Of a stretch of 32,858 nt of DNA, positions 6,038-14,247 are shown piece by piece. The notes under the pieces were generated by a model. It did not search any database. It was not told where the DNA came from and was given only the letters and a program-made list of their open reading frames with translations. Both the position numbers and the translations under genes were made by a program. The stretch comes from Paraburkholderia madseniana (GTDB taxonomy: Bacteria > Pseudomonadota > Gammaproteobacteria > Burkholderiales > Burkholderiaceae): positions 1 through 32,858 of the forward strand of contig NZ_VOSW01000102.1 of the NCBI RefSeq assembly GCF_009690905.1. Reading direction: 5' to 3'. Each line of letters opens with the position of its first letter. The stretch's first letter is position 1.

Positions 6038-7618
6038 TTACTGCCTGATGTTCAGCGCTGCCGTCAGATCACCCATCGGCTTGCTGCCGTTGCTGACCAG
6101 CGCAGCATCACGCGCGGCGATACCTGGCAGCGTCGGCAGCGCGAAGCGATGCGTGATGAAACGCAGAATCGACGTCGTGTCGTACTGCGTGTGATCGACA
6201 AAACCCTTCTTCGCGTACGGCGAAATGATCAGCGCCGGAATCCGCGTGCCCGGACCCCAACGGTCGGCCTTCGGCGGCGCGACGTGGTCCCAGAAGCCGC
6301 CGTTTTCGTCGTATGTCACGACCACCAGCATGTTGTTCCACTGCGGGCTTTTCTGCAGATGCGAGATCACGTCGGCGATGTGCTGGTCGCCGGAGGCGAC
6401 GTCGGTGTAACCCGCGTGCTCGTTCAGGTTGCCCTGCGGCTTGTAGAACGACACTTGCGGCAGCGTGCCGCCGTCGATCGCCTTGATGAACTCGGAACCC
6501 GCCAGACCGCCGTCGAGCAAATGCTGCGAACGGTTCGCCGAGCCCGGTGCGAGATCGGCGAAGTAGTTGAACGGCTGGTGATGCGGCTGGAAATTCGGCG
6601 CCGTCAGATTCGCGCCGTAGATCACGTTCGACGTGCCGCTTTGCACCGCCGACACCGCCGCACCCCACGCGCCGCCGTACCACGCCCACGACACCTTCGC
6701 GTTGTTCAGCAGATCGCCGATGTGCTGTTGCGTTTGCGCCGGCAACGTGGTGGGCGCAGTCGGGTCGGCCAGGTTGGCGTCGCCCCCCGAAGCCGCCTTG
6801 TTGCCGCTTGGCTGATACGGCGGCTGCATCGTGTTGATCGCGTAGAAGTCAGGCGTCAGATTGCCCGAGAGCACGTATTTCGGCGGGCCGCTCAGCGCCG
6901 AAGCCGGCGAGTTGGTCGCAAGCTTCAGCGTGACGCCGTCGCTTTCGACCGACGAGATCGAGGCGGCTGCCGGGCTCTTGTCCGCATTCGGATAGGTCGG
7001 CGTGCACGAGCAAACCAGCCACTGGTGATTCAGGAACGAGCCGCCGAACGCGCCCATGAAAAAGTTGTCGGCCAGCGTGTATTGCTGGGCGATCTTCCAC
7101 AACGGCAGCTTGTCGGCGTTGAGCGTGTAGTGGCCCATGACGAGGCCGCCGGAATCCGCCCACGCGGCGAATTTGTCGTTCTTGCCGCCATTGATCTGCA
7201 TCTGATTTTCATAGAAGCGGTGATACAGATCGCGCGTCGTGGCCGTGATCGGCGTGTTGAAACCATTCGGATCGTCGATGGCGAACGGGCTGTTCGGCAG
7301 ATTGGCCGTCATCGCTTGCGTCACGACCGGTGTCACGCCGGTTTGCGTCAGGCCGTTCCACACTTGCGGCAGCGTCGCGAGCACCGTGCCGTCGCGGTCG
7401 ACCTGTGTGGCGCTCGCCGCCGTCACGTTCTGCAGACCGTTGGCGCCGGGGAAGTTGCCGTACAGATTGTCGAAGCTGCGGTTCTCCGCGTAGATCACCA
7501 CGACCGTCTTGATCGACGTGATGTCCGGTTGCGCGGTGACATTGTCGCCGCCGCACGCATACAGACTCAACGCTGCCGCGATCGCGATAGGCGCCGCGCA
7601 GATCAGTTTTTTGTTCAT
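6038..7618 (-). CDS. Secreted phosphoesterase (AcpA / phospholipase C superfamily)
   Basis: This 526-residue protein starts at the ATG at 7618 (NKKLIC...). A hydrophobic signal ends in LYAC (Cys22), so a lipoprotein is likely. The PF04185 phosphoesterase pattern is clear: AENRSFDNLYG at residues ~44-54, then AWYGGAWG, HAGYTDVASGDQHIAD, VTYDENGGFWDHVAPP, and a final PALIISPYAKKGFVDHTQYD. These carry the metal-binding and catalytic residues of the alkaline-phosphatase-like fold. Family members include Francisella AcpA acid phosphatase and non-haemolytic phospholipases C, so the substrate here (phosphomonoester or phospholipid) is open. The gene is divergent from the cytochrome c peroxidase with a 215-base intergenic region, and ends at a strong terminator. 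Confidence 0.88.
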   Translation of the reverse strand: MNKKLICAAPIAIAAALSLYACGGDNVTAQPDITSIKTVVVIYAENRSFDNLYGNFPGANGLQNVTAASATQVDRDGTVLATLPQVWNGLTQTGVTPVVTQAMTANLPNSPFAIDDPNGFNTPITATTRDLYHRFYENQMQINGGKNDKFAAWADSGGLVMGHYTLNADKLPLWKIAQQYTLADNFFMGAFGGSFLNHQWLVCSCTPTYPNADKSPAAASISSVESDGVTLKLATNSPASALSGPPKYVLSGNLTPDFYAINTMQPPYQPSGNKAASGGDANLADPTAPTTLPAQTQQHIGDLLNNAKVSWAWYGGAWGAAVSAVQSGTSNVIYGANLTAPNFQPHHQPFNYFADLAPGSANRSQHLLDGGLAGSEFIKAIDGGTLPQVSFYKPQGNLNEHAGYTDVASGDQHIADVISHLQKSPQWNNMLVVVTYDENGGFWDHVAPPKADRWGPGTRIPALIISPYAKKGFVDHTQYDTTSILRFITHRFALPTLPGIAARDAALVSNGSKPMGDLTAALNIRQ

Positions 7619-7764
7619 TTGGTATGTGTTCTCTCTCTCGCGTTGGGGACGGGCCGCGTGCATTGTTTACACGGATGGCCGCGAGCGAAAGTTTGAACAA
7701 GGAATTTGACAGAAACATGTAACTAATTACGAATGGCTTGGGTTTCGATATTTTCGTCGGCTGT

Positions 7765-7782
7765 ATGTCATTTAAACGACAT
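7765..7782. promoter_or_regulatory. 18-bp near-palindrome between divergent genes
   Basis: ATGTCATTTAAACGACAT is a palindrome apart from one mismatched pair, centred on TTTAAA. It lies 147 bases from the phosphoesterase start and 52 bases from the peroxidase start, a typical operator position. The regulator is unknown. Confidence 0.4.
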
Positions 7783-7833
7783 GTCGATGAAATACGCTCG
7801 CGGACTTCAATATCGCAAACTCACATCATTCAT

Positions 7834-9300
7834 ATGCGGCTTGGTCTCGCGGGGATTCGTAAAACGACGGTTCGGCCGCGGGCGCGGCGGCGCGTGAGGC
7901 CGGCAGGCATTGGCGCGGTGCTGGCGATGGCGCTCGCAGCCATGACCGTGACCCTGGCCGCGTGCGACGCAGGCTCGCAGACAGCGGGGGGCAAGGCCGA
8001 CGGGAATGGCAACGCGCAAGTGAGCGCCAGGGCGGATACGAACGCCAATACCAATGCCAACGCGGGTGTCGGGCGCCAGACGAGTGCGTCGGCGGCGTCC
8101 ACCTCTACAGTGGCCTCTACCGTCAAGGTGACGGCACATGAAGCCGGTCAGACCCGCGCGCAAGTCTACGAATCCGTGCGGCAGATGACGGCCCTCGGCA
8201 AGCAACTGTTCTTCGACGCGTCGCTATCCGGCTCGGGCAAGCTGGCCTGCGCGTCGTGCCACAGCCCCGATCACGGCTTTTCGCCGGCGAATTCGCTGTC
8301 GGTACAACTGGGCGGCAACGACATGCACCGCACCGGCATGCGCGCCGCGCCGACGCTCAAGTACCTGCAATCGGTGCCGGCGTTCGCCGAGCACTATCAC
8401 GAGTCGGACGACGAAGGCGATGAGAGCGTGGATGCCGGGCCGACCGGCGGCTTGACGTGGGACGGCAGGGTCGACCGCGGCTCGGATCAGGCGCGTATTC
8501 CGCTGCTGTCGTCGTTCGAAATGGGTAGCACGCCTGCGAAGGTCACGGCGGCGGTGAAAGCCGCGCCGTATGCGGAGGCTTTTCGCGCGGCATTTGGCGA
8601 GCATATTTTCGATAGCGATGCCGCCACTTTCAACGCCGTGCTGCAAGCGCTGGAAACCTTCGAGCAGGCACCCGAGATTTTCTATCCGTACACCAGCAAG
8701 TACGACGCGTATCTGGCGGGCAAAGCGCAACTGACCAAGGCCGAACTACATGGTCTGGAAGTCTTCAACGACGAAAAGAAGGGCAATTGCGCGAGCTGCC
8801 ACATCAGCCAGCGCACCATGGACGGTGCGCCGCCGCAGTTCAGCGACTTCGGTCTGATTGCGATCGGCGTGCCGCGCAACCGCGCGCTGCCGGTGAATCG
8901 CGATCCGCATTTCTACGACCTCGGCGCATGCGGGCCGGAGCGTACCGACCTGAAGGGCCGCGCCGAATTTTGCGGCATCTTCCGCACGCCGACGCTGCGC
9001 AACGTCGCGTTGAAGAAGAGTTTCTTCCACAACGGCATCTATCATTCGCTGGATCAGGCAGTGCGTTTTTATGCGCAACGCGACACGAACCCGGAAAAGT
9101 TTTATCCGGTCGTGAAGGGCAAGGTGCAGAAGTTCGACGATCTGCCGCAGCGTTACTGGGCCAATCTGAACACCGAGCCGCCGTTCGATCGCAAGCCGGG
9201 TGACAAGCCGGTGCTCGACGAGGCTGAAATCAAAGATGTGGTGGCGTTTTTGAATACGCTCACCGATGGGTATAAGGCGGGAAATAAGGCGGCGAATTGA
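7834..9300 (+). CDS. Di-haem cytochrome c peroxidase / MauG-family lipoprotein
   Basis: From the ATG at 7834 the protein has 488 residues. An Arg-rich N-terminus and hydrophobic stretch end in LAAC (Cys44), a lipobox. A low-complexity linker rich in Asn, Ala and Thr (DTNANTNANAG) follows. Two c-type haem sites are visible, C139-A-S-C-H143 and C319-A-S-C-H323, the layout of bacterial cytochrome c peroxidases and MauG. Downstream FRTPTLRNVALKKSFFHNG matches the conserved C-terminal domain motif. The family reduces H2O2 in the periplasm using electrons from cytochromes, or performs MauG-like oxidations. No strong ribosome site marks the start; an in-frame ATG at 7738 would only add an unsupported extension, and a later ATG at 7927 is also possible. 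Confidence 0.9.
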   Translation: MRLGLAGIRKTTVRPRARRRVRPAGIGAVLAMALAAMTVTLAACDAGSQTAGGKADGNGNAQVSARADTNANTNANAGVGRQTSASAASTSTVASTVKVTAHEAGQTRAQVYESVRQMTALGKQLFFDASLSGSGKLACASCHSPDHGFSPANSLSVQLGGNDMHRTGMRAAPTLKYLQSVPAFAEHYHESDDEGDESVDAGPTGGLTWDGRVDRGSDQARIPLLSSFEMGSTPAKVTAAVKAAPYAEAFRAAFGEHIFDSDAATFNAVLQALETFEQAPEIFYPYTSKYDAYLAGKAQLTKAELHGLEVFNDEKKGNCASCHISQRTMDGAPPQFSDFGLIAIGVPRNRALPVNRDPHFYDLGACGPERTDLKGRAEFCGIFRTPTLRNVALKKSFFHNGIYHSLDQAVRFYAQRDTNPEKFYPVVKGKVQKFDDLPQRYWANLNTEPPFDRKPGDKPVLDEAEIKDVVAFLNTLTDGYKAGNKAAN

Positions 9301-9330
9301 TCGCCGGGCGATGGACGCGCCGCTAGTCGG

Positions 9331-9346
9331 GGCGGCACGTGCCGCC
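9331..9346. repeat. 16-bp perfect palindrome between convergent genes
   Basis: ggcggcacgtgccgcc is its own reverse complement. It lies between the peroxidase stop and the convergent small membrane gene; no T-run follows, so termination is only a possibility. Confidence 0.5.
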
Positions 9347-9356
9347 GCGGACGAGG

Positions 9357-9596
9357 TCAGTGGCCCGCGCCGGCAATGATGTAGTAGCAGCCGACCAGCA
9401 GAAGCGCGAACGATATGAGGACGCATGCAATGCCGGCGCGTGTCAGCAGATTCGGCCAGCGTGCGCGGGGGAGGCTGTCCATTTGCACGATGCGCCGCGC
9501 AAGACCGGGATCGCGGCCGATGGCGAACGGCACCAGCGCGACGCAAAAGAGCGCGAGCGCGACGGTGAAGGTTTCGAGAGCAGACGAGATGTCCAT
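9357..9596 (-). CDS. Small hypothetical membrane protein
   Basis: This 79-residue protein has two hydrophobic segments, about residues 8-26 (TVALALFCVALVPFAIG) and 53-75 (AGIACVLISFALLLVGCYY). They are joined by a charged stretch (RDPGLARRIVQMDSLPRARW), which suggests an inner-membrane hairpin with a cytoplasmic loop. No strong ribosome site precedes the ATG at 9596. The coherent transmembrane pattern supports a real gene. I recognise no family or function. It is convergent with the peroxidase gene and divergent from the secreted-protein gene at 9879. Confidence 0.6.
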   Translation of the reverse strand: MDISSALETFTVALALFCVALVPFAIGRDPGLARRIVQMDSLPRARWPNLLTRAGIACVLISFALLLVGCYYIIAGAGH

Positions 9597-9640
9597 AGGG
9601 CGGCGGTGGAAGCTTGATCAGCGCTACAGCGCAACAGACC

Positions 9641-9670
9641 TATCTTAAGAAGACGCTTCATAAGAAGATA
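9641..9670. repeat. Imperfect inverted repeat in the 9597-9878 intergenic region
   Basis: Outer arms tatctt (9641-9646) and aagata (9665-9670) enclose gaag/cttc (inner hairpin, loop acg). It lies just upstream of the small membrane protein gene on the minus strand and could be regulatory. Nothing else is visible in this region apart from the ribosome site of the next gene. Confidence 0.35.
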
Positions 9671-9878
9671 TGAGACTCGTCCTAAAAAGTCTGAGCGGTC
9701 GTCGCGCCCGTTCGTTCCAGCAAGGCGGGAATCGGATGCTGCAGGCTGCCGTGGGCCGTTGCGATGCCGCATCCGGGCGGCCGCTTCGAGGGCGACATGC
9801 TATGCTTTTGGGGTCCAGATCACGAGCCGCCGTGAACGCGCTCGAGACCGCCGAACTACTCTTCGAGGAGAACCCTTC

Positions 9879-10268
9879 ATGTCGATGCGAACCCGTGCCC
9901 TGTTTCACCTGACCGTCGGTGGCCTGCTGCTTGGCTGCGCCATCGGCGCGCAAGCGGCGAACCTCGGTTTTCTGAACGACACGCCGATCAGCTACATGAA
10001 GCAACGCGACGTCGACTCGATCAAGAGCGCCGTGTTCGCTGCCTTGAACGACAAGCAGGACGGCGAAAGCGTGAACTGGGTTAACGAAGACACGGGCAAC
10101 AGCGTGAAGATCGACGCGACGATCAGCATCGCCAGCACGGCGAAGGATGGCGAGCGCACTTGCCGCGACGTCGGCGTCGCGCTGAATGCGAAAGGGCAGT
10201 CGATGAACCTGCGTCCGCAGTTCTGCAAACAGGGCGGCGGCAACTGGCAATTGCAGAAAAAGCACTGA
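9879..10268 (+). CDS. Secreted COG4520-like surface-antigen protein
   Basis: This 129-residue protein starts at the ATG at 9879, eight bases after GAGGAG. A standard signal peptide is predicted to be cut after AQA (residue ~26, leaving ANLGFLND). The C-terminal half has the pattern VNWVNEDTGNSVKI, then CRDVGV and a second Cys in FCKQGGGNWQ. This resembles the RT0821/Lpp0805 (COG4520) group, in which a 'W.N..TG' strand is followed by a CRxF strand and a final Cys before GxW. I infer a small periplasmic or surface-exposed beta protein with one disulfide. Function is unknown. A 55-nt hairpin-bearing spacer region separates it from the NUDIX gene downstream. Confidence 0.8.
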   Translation: MSMRTRALFHLTVGGLLLGCAIGAQAANLGFLNDTPISYMKQRDVDSIKSAVFAALNDKQDGESVNWVNEDTGNSVKIDATISIASTAKDGERTCRDVGVALNAKGQSMNLRPQFCKQGGGNWQLQKKH

Positions 10269-10292
10269 GCGTGCGGGCCGGTATGATGGCGC

Positions 10293-10313
10293 GCGCCGGC
10301 TTGCCGCCGGCGC
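10293..10313 (+). terminator. GC hairpin after the COG4520-like gene
   Basis: Perfect eight-pair stem gcgccggc/gccggcgc with loop ttgcc, 25 bases after the stop and 38 bases before the next start. It lacks a T-run, so it may be an attenuating or stabilising hairpin rather than a full terminator. A TATGAT hexamer at 10282-10287 overlaps the same spacer. Confidence 0.4.
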
Positions 10314-10350
10314 AGCCCGAAGTTGTGCGTCCTTGCGGCGCGTTGCGTCG

Positions 10351-10800
10351 ATGAGCGCGCGGGTCGTCTCGTGCGGCGTCGTGCTGCTCGACCCGGACGG
10401 CCGGGTGCTGCTCGCGCACGCCACCGAAACGTCTCACTGGGACGTTCCGAAAGGGCATGGCGAAGAGGGCGAGGCGCCACACGTCACGGCGTTGCGCGAG
10501 ATGGTCGAGGAGACCGGTATCGTGATCGAACCCGGTCGCTTGACGGATCTCGGATTGTTCGTCTACCGGCGCGACAAGGATCTGCATCTGTTCGTGGCGC
10601 GCGCGACGGCCGACGAACTCGATCTGTCTTCTTGCACCTGCACGTCGCTGTTTCCGCGCCGCTCCGACGGCACGCTGATCCCCGAAATGGACGCATATCG
10701 CTGGACCGCACCGGACGAAGTCGAGCAGTATGCGAGCCGCAGTCTCACACGGCTCTTTCAAACCACGCTTTCGCTCGCGGAACTGCATCGAACGCTATAG
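10351..10800 (+). CDS. NUDIX hydrolase
   Basis: This 149-residue cytoplasmic protein carries a complete Nudix box from Gly35 to Ile57. It follows the consensus G-x5-E-x7-R-E-U-x-E-E-x-G-U exactly (G35, E41, R49, E50, E53, E54, G56), so the Mg2+-binding glutamates are intact. The preceding DVPKGH is typical of the Ap4A / diadenosine polyphosphate and nucleotide-cleaning subgroup, but the substrate cannot be read from sequence. The start at 10351 (SARVVSCGVVLL) is chosen because the family beta-strand begins at once; a start six codons upstream is possible. It lies on the same strand as the preceding secreted-protein gene, with an 82-base gap. Confidence 0.9.
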   Translation: MSARVVSCGVVLLDPDGRVLLAHATETSHWDVPKGHGEEGEAPHVTALREMVEETGIVIEPGRLTDLGLFVYRRDKDLHLFVARATADELDLSSCTCTSLFPRRSDGTLIPEMDAYRWTAPDEVEQYASRSLTRLFQTTLSLAELHRTL

Positions 10801-10876
10801 CGGCGGATGGGTTGATTGGGCTGCAGCGCTTGGCAATACCCGCCACCTGCATCCGCCACGCGCGCTGCCGGCGCGC

Positions 10877-11884
10877 TCAGTCGAGCGCGTGGTCGTTGGG
10901 ATGCGCGAATAGCGTGCGGTTCTGTTCCGACAACGGAAAATTCAGATTGATGCCGTGCGGCGGAATCGGCTGGGTGAACCACTGGTTGTACAGACGTTCG
11001 GCGTCGCCGGCAAGCTGGCCGCGTGCGATTACCCCGTTCACGAGCATGCGCAGCGGCTCGTCGCCCTTGCGGAACATGCAGGCGTAGACCTCATAGCCGA
11101 GCGGCGTGCCGGTTACCACGAAGTCTTCGGGGTGCGGGTCGGTCGATTTGAAACCGTACACGATCGGCTCGTCCATCACGAAGGCCACGGCCCGGTCATC
11201 CTTGACCGCGCTGAATGCTTCCGCATGATCGCGCGCACTCGTGATGCGCATGTTCAGATGCTTCTCGGTGTTCAGGCGGCGCAGCAGGCGCTCGTCGGAG
11301 GTGCCGGCGGTCGTCACGACCGTCTTGCTGGCCAGGTCGGGAAAATCCGTAATGCCGCTGCTCTTGCGCGCGATCATGCGCACCGCGTACTGGAAGAAGC
11401 TGTTCGAGAACGCGGCCACGTTTTCGCGTTCCACCGTGTGCGTGGTTGAGCCGCATTCCAGATCGATCTGGTTGTTCAGCAACATCGGCGTGCGGTTCGA
11501 CGAGGTCACGGTGATTTCGTGCACCTTCAGTTGCGGCAGGCCGAGCGTTTTCTTGATTTCGTCGACGATCTGCAGCGCGATGGTCTGCGAGTAGCCGACC
11601 GTGCGCGTGCCGTCGAAGTAGGAGAAGGGAATCGACGCTTCTCGCACGCCGAGTACGACCACGCCATCGTCGTGGATTTTCTTCAGCGTGCCGGTGAGTT
11701 CGTCCGCGTGAGCGGGGCAGGCGAGCGACGCCGCGCCAAACGCACTCAGCGCCACGAGTGCGCAGCGCATGCTATGCGCGACGCGTGCGGCGCGGGTTAT
11801 GCGCGTAACAGCAACGGCACGCGTATGACCCGCACCTGATGCTGTGTCCCATGCGCTTACCCCGCGACGGGCTGCAACTTTCAT
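10877..11884 (-). CDS. gltI: GltI-type glutamate/aspartate ABC substrate-binding protein (orphan)
   Basis: From the ATG at 11884, preceded by GGGAGG, the protein has 335 residues. An internal ATG at 11770 would give 297 residues with a conventional signal peptide (...ASLACPAHA cut before DELTG). The mature part aligns by eye with E. coli GltI throughout: REASIPFSYFD, GYSQ, ECGSTTHTVERENVAAFS, the MRITSARDHAEAF region, RAVAFVMD, and the C-terminal PIPPHGINLNF. It should bind glutamate or aspartate in the periplasm and feed a GltJKL-type permease. No permease or ATPase gene adjoins it, so it is an orphan binding protein in this window. The long Arg-rich N-terminus from 11884 is odd and the true start is uncertain despite the good ribosome site. 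Confidence 0.88.
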   Translation of the reverse strand: MKVAARRGVSAWDTASGAGHTRAVAVTRITRAARVAHSMRCALVALSAFGAASLACPAHADELTGTLKKIHDDGVVVLGVREASIPFSYFDGTRTVGYSQTIALQIVDEIKKTLGLPQLKVHEITVTSSNRTPMLLNNQIDLECGSTTHTVERENVAAFSNSFFQYAVRMIARKSSGITDFPDLASKTVVTTAGTSDERLLRRLNTEKHLNMRITSARDHAEAFSAVKDDRAVAFVMDEPIVYGFKSTDPHPEDFVVTGTPLGYEVYACMFRKGDEPLRMLVNGVIARGQLAGDAERLYNQWFTQPIPPHGINLNFPLSEQNRTLFAHPNDHALD

Positions 11885-11952
11885 CGGGCCTCCCGGACTC
11901 GCGCGTGCATGGATGCCGCGCTGTCACTGTCGATGGAACATGATGCAACGAA

Positions 11953-11986
11953 ACGGCGTGCATCCCGCTCGCGAAATGCACGCCGT
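11953..11986 (-). terminator. Terminator-like hairpin after glnS
   Basis: Perfect 11-bp stem (11953-11963 with 11976-11986), 12-nt loop, about 55 bases beyond the glnS stop on the minus strand. The following bases are only moderately T-rich (ttcgttg). Confidence 0.55.
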
Positions 11987-12040
11987 ATTTGACTTCAGAG
12001 AAGCTACGTCAGATGCGCTTCGCGCTGTTGTGGCTCCAGC

Positions 12041-13750
12041 TTACGCCGGCTTGCCCCAACTGTCGCGCAAGCTGACGATGCGATTGAATACGGGTTTGCC
12101 CGGTTTCGAATCGACGCGGTCGGCGACGAAATAGCCGTGGCGCTCGAACTGATAGCGCTGTTCCGGCAGCGCGTCGCGCGCACCCGGTTCCAGGTAGGCG
12201 TTGACCACGCGCTTCGAATCCGGGTTCAGCGCTTCGAGGAAGTCGCGGCCGCCGGCGTCCGGTTGCGGTTCCTTGAACAGACGGTCGTAGATGCGCACTT
12301 CGGCCGGGACCGCGCCTGCTGCGCTGACCCAGTGAATGTTGCCCTTGACCTTATAGGTGTTCGCGCCTTCCGTGCCCGATTTGCTGTCCGGGAAGTAGTT
12401 GCAGTGGACTGCGACGATGTTGCCGTTCTCGTCCTTGTCCGCACCGATGCATTCGATCACATAGCCGTAGCGCAGGCGCACCTTGTTGCCCGGGAACAGG
12501 CGGAAGTAGCCCTTCGGCGGCGTTTCGTTGTAGTCCTCGCGTTCGATCCACAGTTCGCGCGAGATCGGGAACTCCCGAACCCCCATTTCCGGATGATGCG
12601 GGTGGACCGGCGCATTGCACGGCTCGGTCACGCCTTCGGGGAAATTGTCGATGATCAGCTTGACCGGATCGAGCACGGCAGCAGTGCGTGGCGCCTTATC
12701 GTCCAGATCGTCGCGCAGTGCGCCTTCGAACACGCTCATGTCGATCCACGAATCGACCTTGGTGACGCCGATGCGCTCGCAGAACAACTGGATCGCTTCC
12801 GGCGTGAAACCGCGGCGGCGCACACCGACGATAGTCGGCATGCGCGGATCGTCCCAGCCCTCGACATGGCCTTCGGTCACCAGTTGCAGCAGTTTGCGCT
12901 TGCTGGTGATCGCGTAGGTCAGGTTCAGGCGCGAAAACTCGATTTGTTGCGGCAGCGGGCGCGTGAAGATTCCAGCTTCGGCCAGCTCGTTCAGAATCCA
13001 GTCGTACAGCGGACGGTGGTCTTCGAATTCGAGCGTGCACAGCGAATGCGTGATGTTTTCCAGCGCGTCCGAGATGCAGTGCGTGTAGTCGTACATCGGG
13101 TACACGCACCATGTGTCGCCGGTGCGGTAGTGATGCGCGAAGCGGATGCGGTAGATGACCGGGTCGCGCATGTTGAAGTTCGGCGACGACATGTCGATCT
13201 TCGCGCGCAGCACATGCTCGCCTTCCTTGAACTCGCCGGCTTTCATGCGGCGGAACAGGTCGAGGTTTTCCTGCACCGAACGCTCGCGGAAGCGCGACGG
13301 CGTGCCGACTTCGGAAGCCGAGCCGCGGTTCGCGCGCATTTCTTCGGCCGACTGGCTGTCCACATACGCCTTGCCGCGTTCGATCAGCAGTTCGGCGAAT
13401 TCGTACAGTTTGTCGTAGTAATCGCTCGCGAAGTAGAGCTGTTCCTTGCCGCCTTTTTCCCACTCGAAACCGAGCCAGCGCACCGAGTCGATGATCGAGT
13501 CGACGTACTCGACGCTTTCCTTTTCCGGATTCGTATCGTCGAAACGCAGATGGCACACGCCGCCGTAGCTGCGCGCCACGCCGAAGTTCAGGCAGATGCT
13601 CTTGGCGTGACCGATGTGCAGGTAGCCGTTCGGCTCGGGCGGAAAGCGCGTTTCGACGCGCTGGCCCCACTTGCCGGTGCGGTTGTCTTCGTCAATGATG
13701 TTGCGGATAAAATTGGATGCCGCTGGCGCGTCGTTGCGTTCGGTATTCAT
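12041..13750 (-). CDS. glnS: Glutaminyl-tRNA synthetase
   Basis: This 569-residue class I synthetase charges tRNA-Gln with glutamine in the cytoplasm; E. coli GlnRS has 554. The N-terminal catalytic domain holds PPEPNGYLHIGHAKS (HIGH motif), RFDDTNPEKE, and ITSKRKL, the KMSKS equivalent. The family-typical VYPMYDYTHC and WDDPRMPT segments are also present. The C-terminal half is the beta-barrel anticodon-binding region (RLFPGNKVRLRYGYVI). The ATG at 13750 (NTERNDAPAASNFIRNII) is chosen because it matches the family N-terminus; no strong ribosome site is seen. It is divergent from ggt and precedes the orphan gltI, with a hairpin between them arguing for separate transcripts. Confidence 0.97.
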   Translation of the reverse strand: MNTERNDAPAASNFIRNIIDEDNRTGKWGQRVETRFPPEPNGYLHIGHAKSICLNFGVARSYGGVCHLRFDDTNPEKESVEYVDSIIDSVRWLGFEWEKGGKEQLYFASDYYDKLYEFAELLIERGKAYVDSQSAEEMRANRGSASEVGTPSRFRERSVQENLDLFRRMKAGEFKEGEHVLRAKIDMSSPNFNMRDPVIYRIRFAHHYRTGDTWCVYPMYDYTHCISDALENITHSLCTLEFEDHRPLYDWILNELAEAGIFTRPLPQQIEFSRLNLTYAITSKRKLLQLVTEGHVEGWDDPRMPTIVGVRRRGFTPEAIQLFCERIGVTKVDSWIDMSVFEGALRDDLDDKAPRTAAVLDPVKLIIDNFPEGVTEPCNAPVHPHHPEMGVREFPISRELWIEREDYNETPPKGYFRLFPGNKVRLRYGYVIECIGADKDENGNIVAVHCNYFPDSKSGTEGANTYKVKGNIHWVSAAGAVPAEVRIYDRLFKEPQPDAGGRDFLEALNPDSKRVVNAYLEPGARDALPEQRYQFERHGYFVADRVDSKPGKPVFNRIVSLRDSWGKPA

Positions 13751-14247
13751 GCGAGAAGGTGAAAGTCTGTCGGGGACGCGCAATGCGCCCACTTATCCGT
13801 CAATTCTACCTGACGCGTTCGCTCGCGGCAGGCGAGTGCGGCGCGCAGCCAACGTTTGAGCGGTTTCGAGTGGTTTTTGGGGGCGGACGAGATCGTGCAA
13901 GCTGCGTTTAATGTGCTGTAACAGGAGGTAAAACGTTTTGTTGGCGCGGTCCATGGCGACTTACGATGCGGGCGGCGCACTCTCCACGCGCCGCGCACGG
14001 GCAACATGATGTTCGCCCACGGATTTTTTCCCCGGCGCCGCTTTGCGCCCGTGCGGCGCAAGCCAGACAGCCTCGCCGCACACCCGCGCCCCGCTCAAGC
14101 CGTTTCGGATTGCGCTGCCTGTGCCCTGCCGTGTAGCGCCCACCAGAGCGCTGCCGGGCGCGCAGGCCGCCTCACCCATTGGGCCGCCCTGGCATGGACG
14201 CTTTCCGTTCGTGCAACATGGCGCTCCTAGTTCCCGGAGTTTCTCGG
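13751..14247. other. Divergent intergenic region between glnS and ggt
   Basis: No long gene is supported here. On the minus strand TAGAAT at 13803-13808 is a candidate -10 for glnS, about 53 bases before its start. On the plus strand a perfect AGGAGGT (13923-13929) is followed eight bases later by a TTG that opens a 23-codon frame to 14009. That could be a leader peptide or chance. The last ~200 bases before ggt contain only frames typical of GC-rich background. Confidence 0.35.

Noticed and set aside
5870..7696. 608-codon open frame antisense to the phosphoesterase
   Set aside because: Extreme Arg content and no motif; it also runs through the intrinsic terminator of the opposite gene.
12137..13762. 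541-codon open frame antisense to glnS
   Set aside because: Shadow of a well-supported synthetase gene, without start signals or domains.
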